This document shows positions 63,514 through 64,000 of a DNA stretch of 64,000 nt, piece by piece. Positions within the stretch are counted from its first letter, which is position 1. Each line of letters starts with the position of its first letter. Source of the stretch: Parasedimentitalea huanghaiensis (GTDB lineage: Bacteria; Pseudomonadota; Alphaproteobacteria; Rhodobacterales; Rhodobacteraceae); NCBI RefSeq assembly GCF_009753675.1, contig NZ_WQLV01000010.1:62001-126000 (forward strand), in the 5' to 3' direction. A program made the position numbers and the translations under genes. Below the pieces are notes generated by a model. That model was not told the DNA's origin and searched no databases. It worked only from the letters and a program-made list of their open reading frames with translations.

Positions 63514-64000
63514 ATGAAACAGCCTGTGGCCCTGCCGATTGAGAAAATCCGGGGGATCACCTATCCCCCGCCACCCTCGATCACCGAAGAGGCCACAGGC
63601 GTGGCCGCAGATGTTCTGCGGTTAAACTTGAACGAGTCGCACCTGCCTCCCTCGCCCAACGCATTGGCCGCGGCGGCGCAGGCATTGACGCAAACCAACC
63701 GCTACCCTGATCATGGTTGCAGCACGTTGACAGCGGTGATCAGCAAGCGCACCGGGATTCCAGCCAGCCGGATTAGCTTTGGAAATGGCAGCGGCGAGAT
63801 CCTGGTGGCGCTCGCGATGCTCTCGATAAACGAGGGCGACGAGGCGGTGATGCCCACGCCAACTTTTCCAACTTGCGGCAAGGGGGTGCAAATCGCGGGG
63901 GGCAAAGTGGTCAGCGTTCCTGTGCTGCCCGATGGCAGCAATGACGTTATAACAATGCTGGCAGCGGTGACGCCGGACACACGGTTGTTCTACCTGTGTA
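63514..64000 (+). CDS. Histidinol-phosphate aminotransferase-like protein (3' end cut by window)
   Basis: Open frame running off the right edge; 162 residues are visible, starting MKQPVALPIEKIRGITYPPP. LRLNLNESHLPPSPNALAAAAQAL, NRYPDHGCSTLTAVISKRTG, SFGNGSGEILVALAML and VMPTPTFPTCGKGVQIAGG match the N-terminal half of HisC-type class I/II PLP aminotransferases. It starts directly after the AhpD-like stop. In a hut-like operon, a transaminase for an imidazole amino acid is more likely than histidine biosynthesis. Confidence 0.85.
   Translation, partial: MKQPVALPIEKIRGITYPPPPSITEEATGVAADVLRLNLNESHLPPSPNALAAAAQALTQTNRYPDHGCSTLTAVISKRTGIPASRISFGNGSGEILVALAMLSINEGDEAVMPTPTFPTCGKGVQIAGGKVVSVPVLPDGSNDVITMLAAVTPDTRLFYLC

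Noticed and set aside
1-64000. tRNA, rRNA, CRISPR or prophage features
   Set aside because: No cloverleaf-like sequence, repeat-spacer pattern, integrase or structural phage gene was seen in any gap.

Overview
The window looks like chromosomal DNA from a marine-type alphaproteobacterium of the Roseobacter group (Rhodobacterales). This is inferred from moderate GC by eye, tightly packed operons with ATGA and TGATG overlaps, several sugar and amino-acid ABC systems, a ROK-type xylose regulator, single-domain XylG, an ECF/anti-sigma pair facing a sulfite dehydrogenase, and hut-type enzymes. About 56 real genes are recognised. I saw no tRNA, rRNA, CRISPR array, intact insertion sequence or phage gene.

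Layout. 1-11.8 kb: a plus-strand catabolic operon cut by the left edge: aldehyde dehydrogenase, CUT1 sugar-type ABC importer, two GMC oxidoreductases, an SDR, a DUF993 (aldolase-fold) protein, a LacI regulator and a Dabb protein. 11.9-18.1 kb: a minus-strand Ugp-like ABC importer followed by a metallophosphodiesterase, with an FCD-GntR regulator upstream. 18.2-20.2 kb: a metal-site-less M24 (creatinase-like) protein coupled to a nitrilase-family amidohydrolase. 20.4-23.8 kb: ECF sigma plus membrane anti-sigma, convergent with a TAT-exported molybdenum sulfite dehydrogenase and a diheme cytochrome c. 24-26 kb: a small two-repeat protein and a polytopic membrane protein behind two palindromic operators. 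26.6-33.7 kb: a divergent amino-acid catabolic cluster (aminotransferase, YheO-type regulator, M20 deacylase, two ornithine-cyclodeaminase homologues, threonine-dehydratase homologue, FAH-family hydrolase). 34.2-45.3 kb: a xylose locus (xylBA, aldose epimerase, xylR-like ROK regulator, xylFHG) enclosing a diheme MauG-type peroxidase and a secreted FG-GAP/ASPIC protein. 45.5-49.7 kb: two FkbM methyltransferases, a glycosyltransferase-methyltransferase fusion and an alpha/beta-hydrolase-like protein. 50.3-53.4 kb: LuxR regulator, ferredoxin-NADP reductase, nitroreductase-family protein and 7Fe ferredoxin. 53.5-64 kb: a hut-like locus (hutU and hutH) with a class III CoA transferase, an MDR reductase, an IclR regulator, a dedicated ABC importer, an AhpD-like protein and a HisC-like aminotransferase cut by the right edge; no hutI, hutG or hutF is present within the window.

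How the parts work together. Most blocks follow the same plan: a local regulator, an importer, then oxidoreductases or lyases that feed central metabolism. Four ABC importer operons share a stable hairpin directly after the substrate-binding-protein gene; one is a textbook intrinsic terminator with a TTCG loop. Two closely matching 23-bp palindromes sit in front of xylB and between xylR and xylF, so the two halves of the xylose locus are probably one regulon. The least explained parts are the MauG/FG-GAP pair inside the xylose locus, the incomplete hut locus with CoA transferase, the amino-acid cluster at 26.6-33.7 kb, and the sulfite-sensing sigma system.
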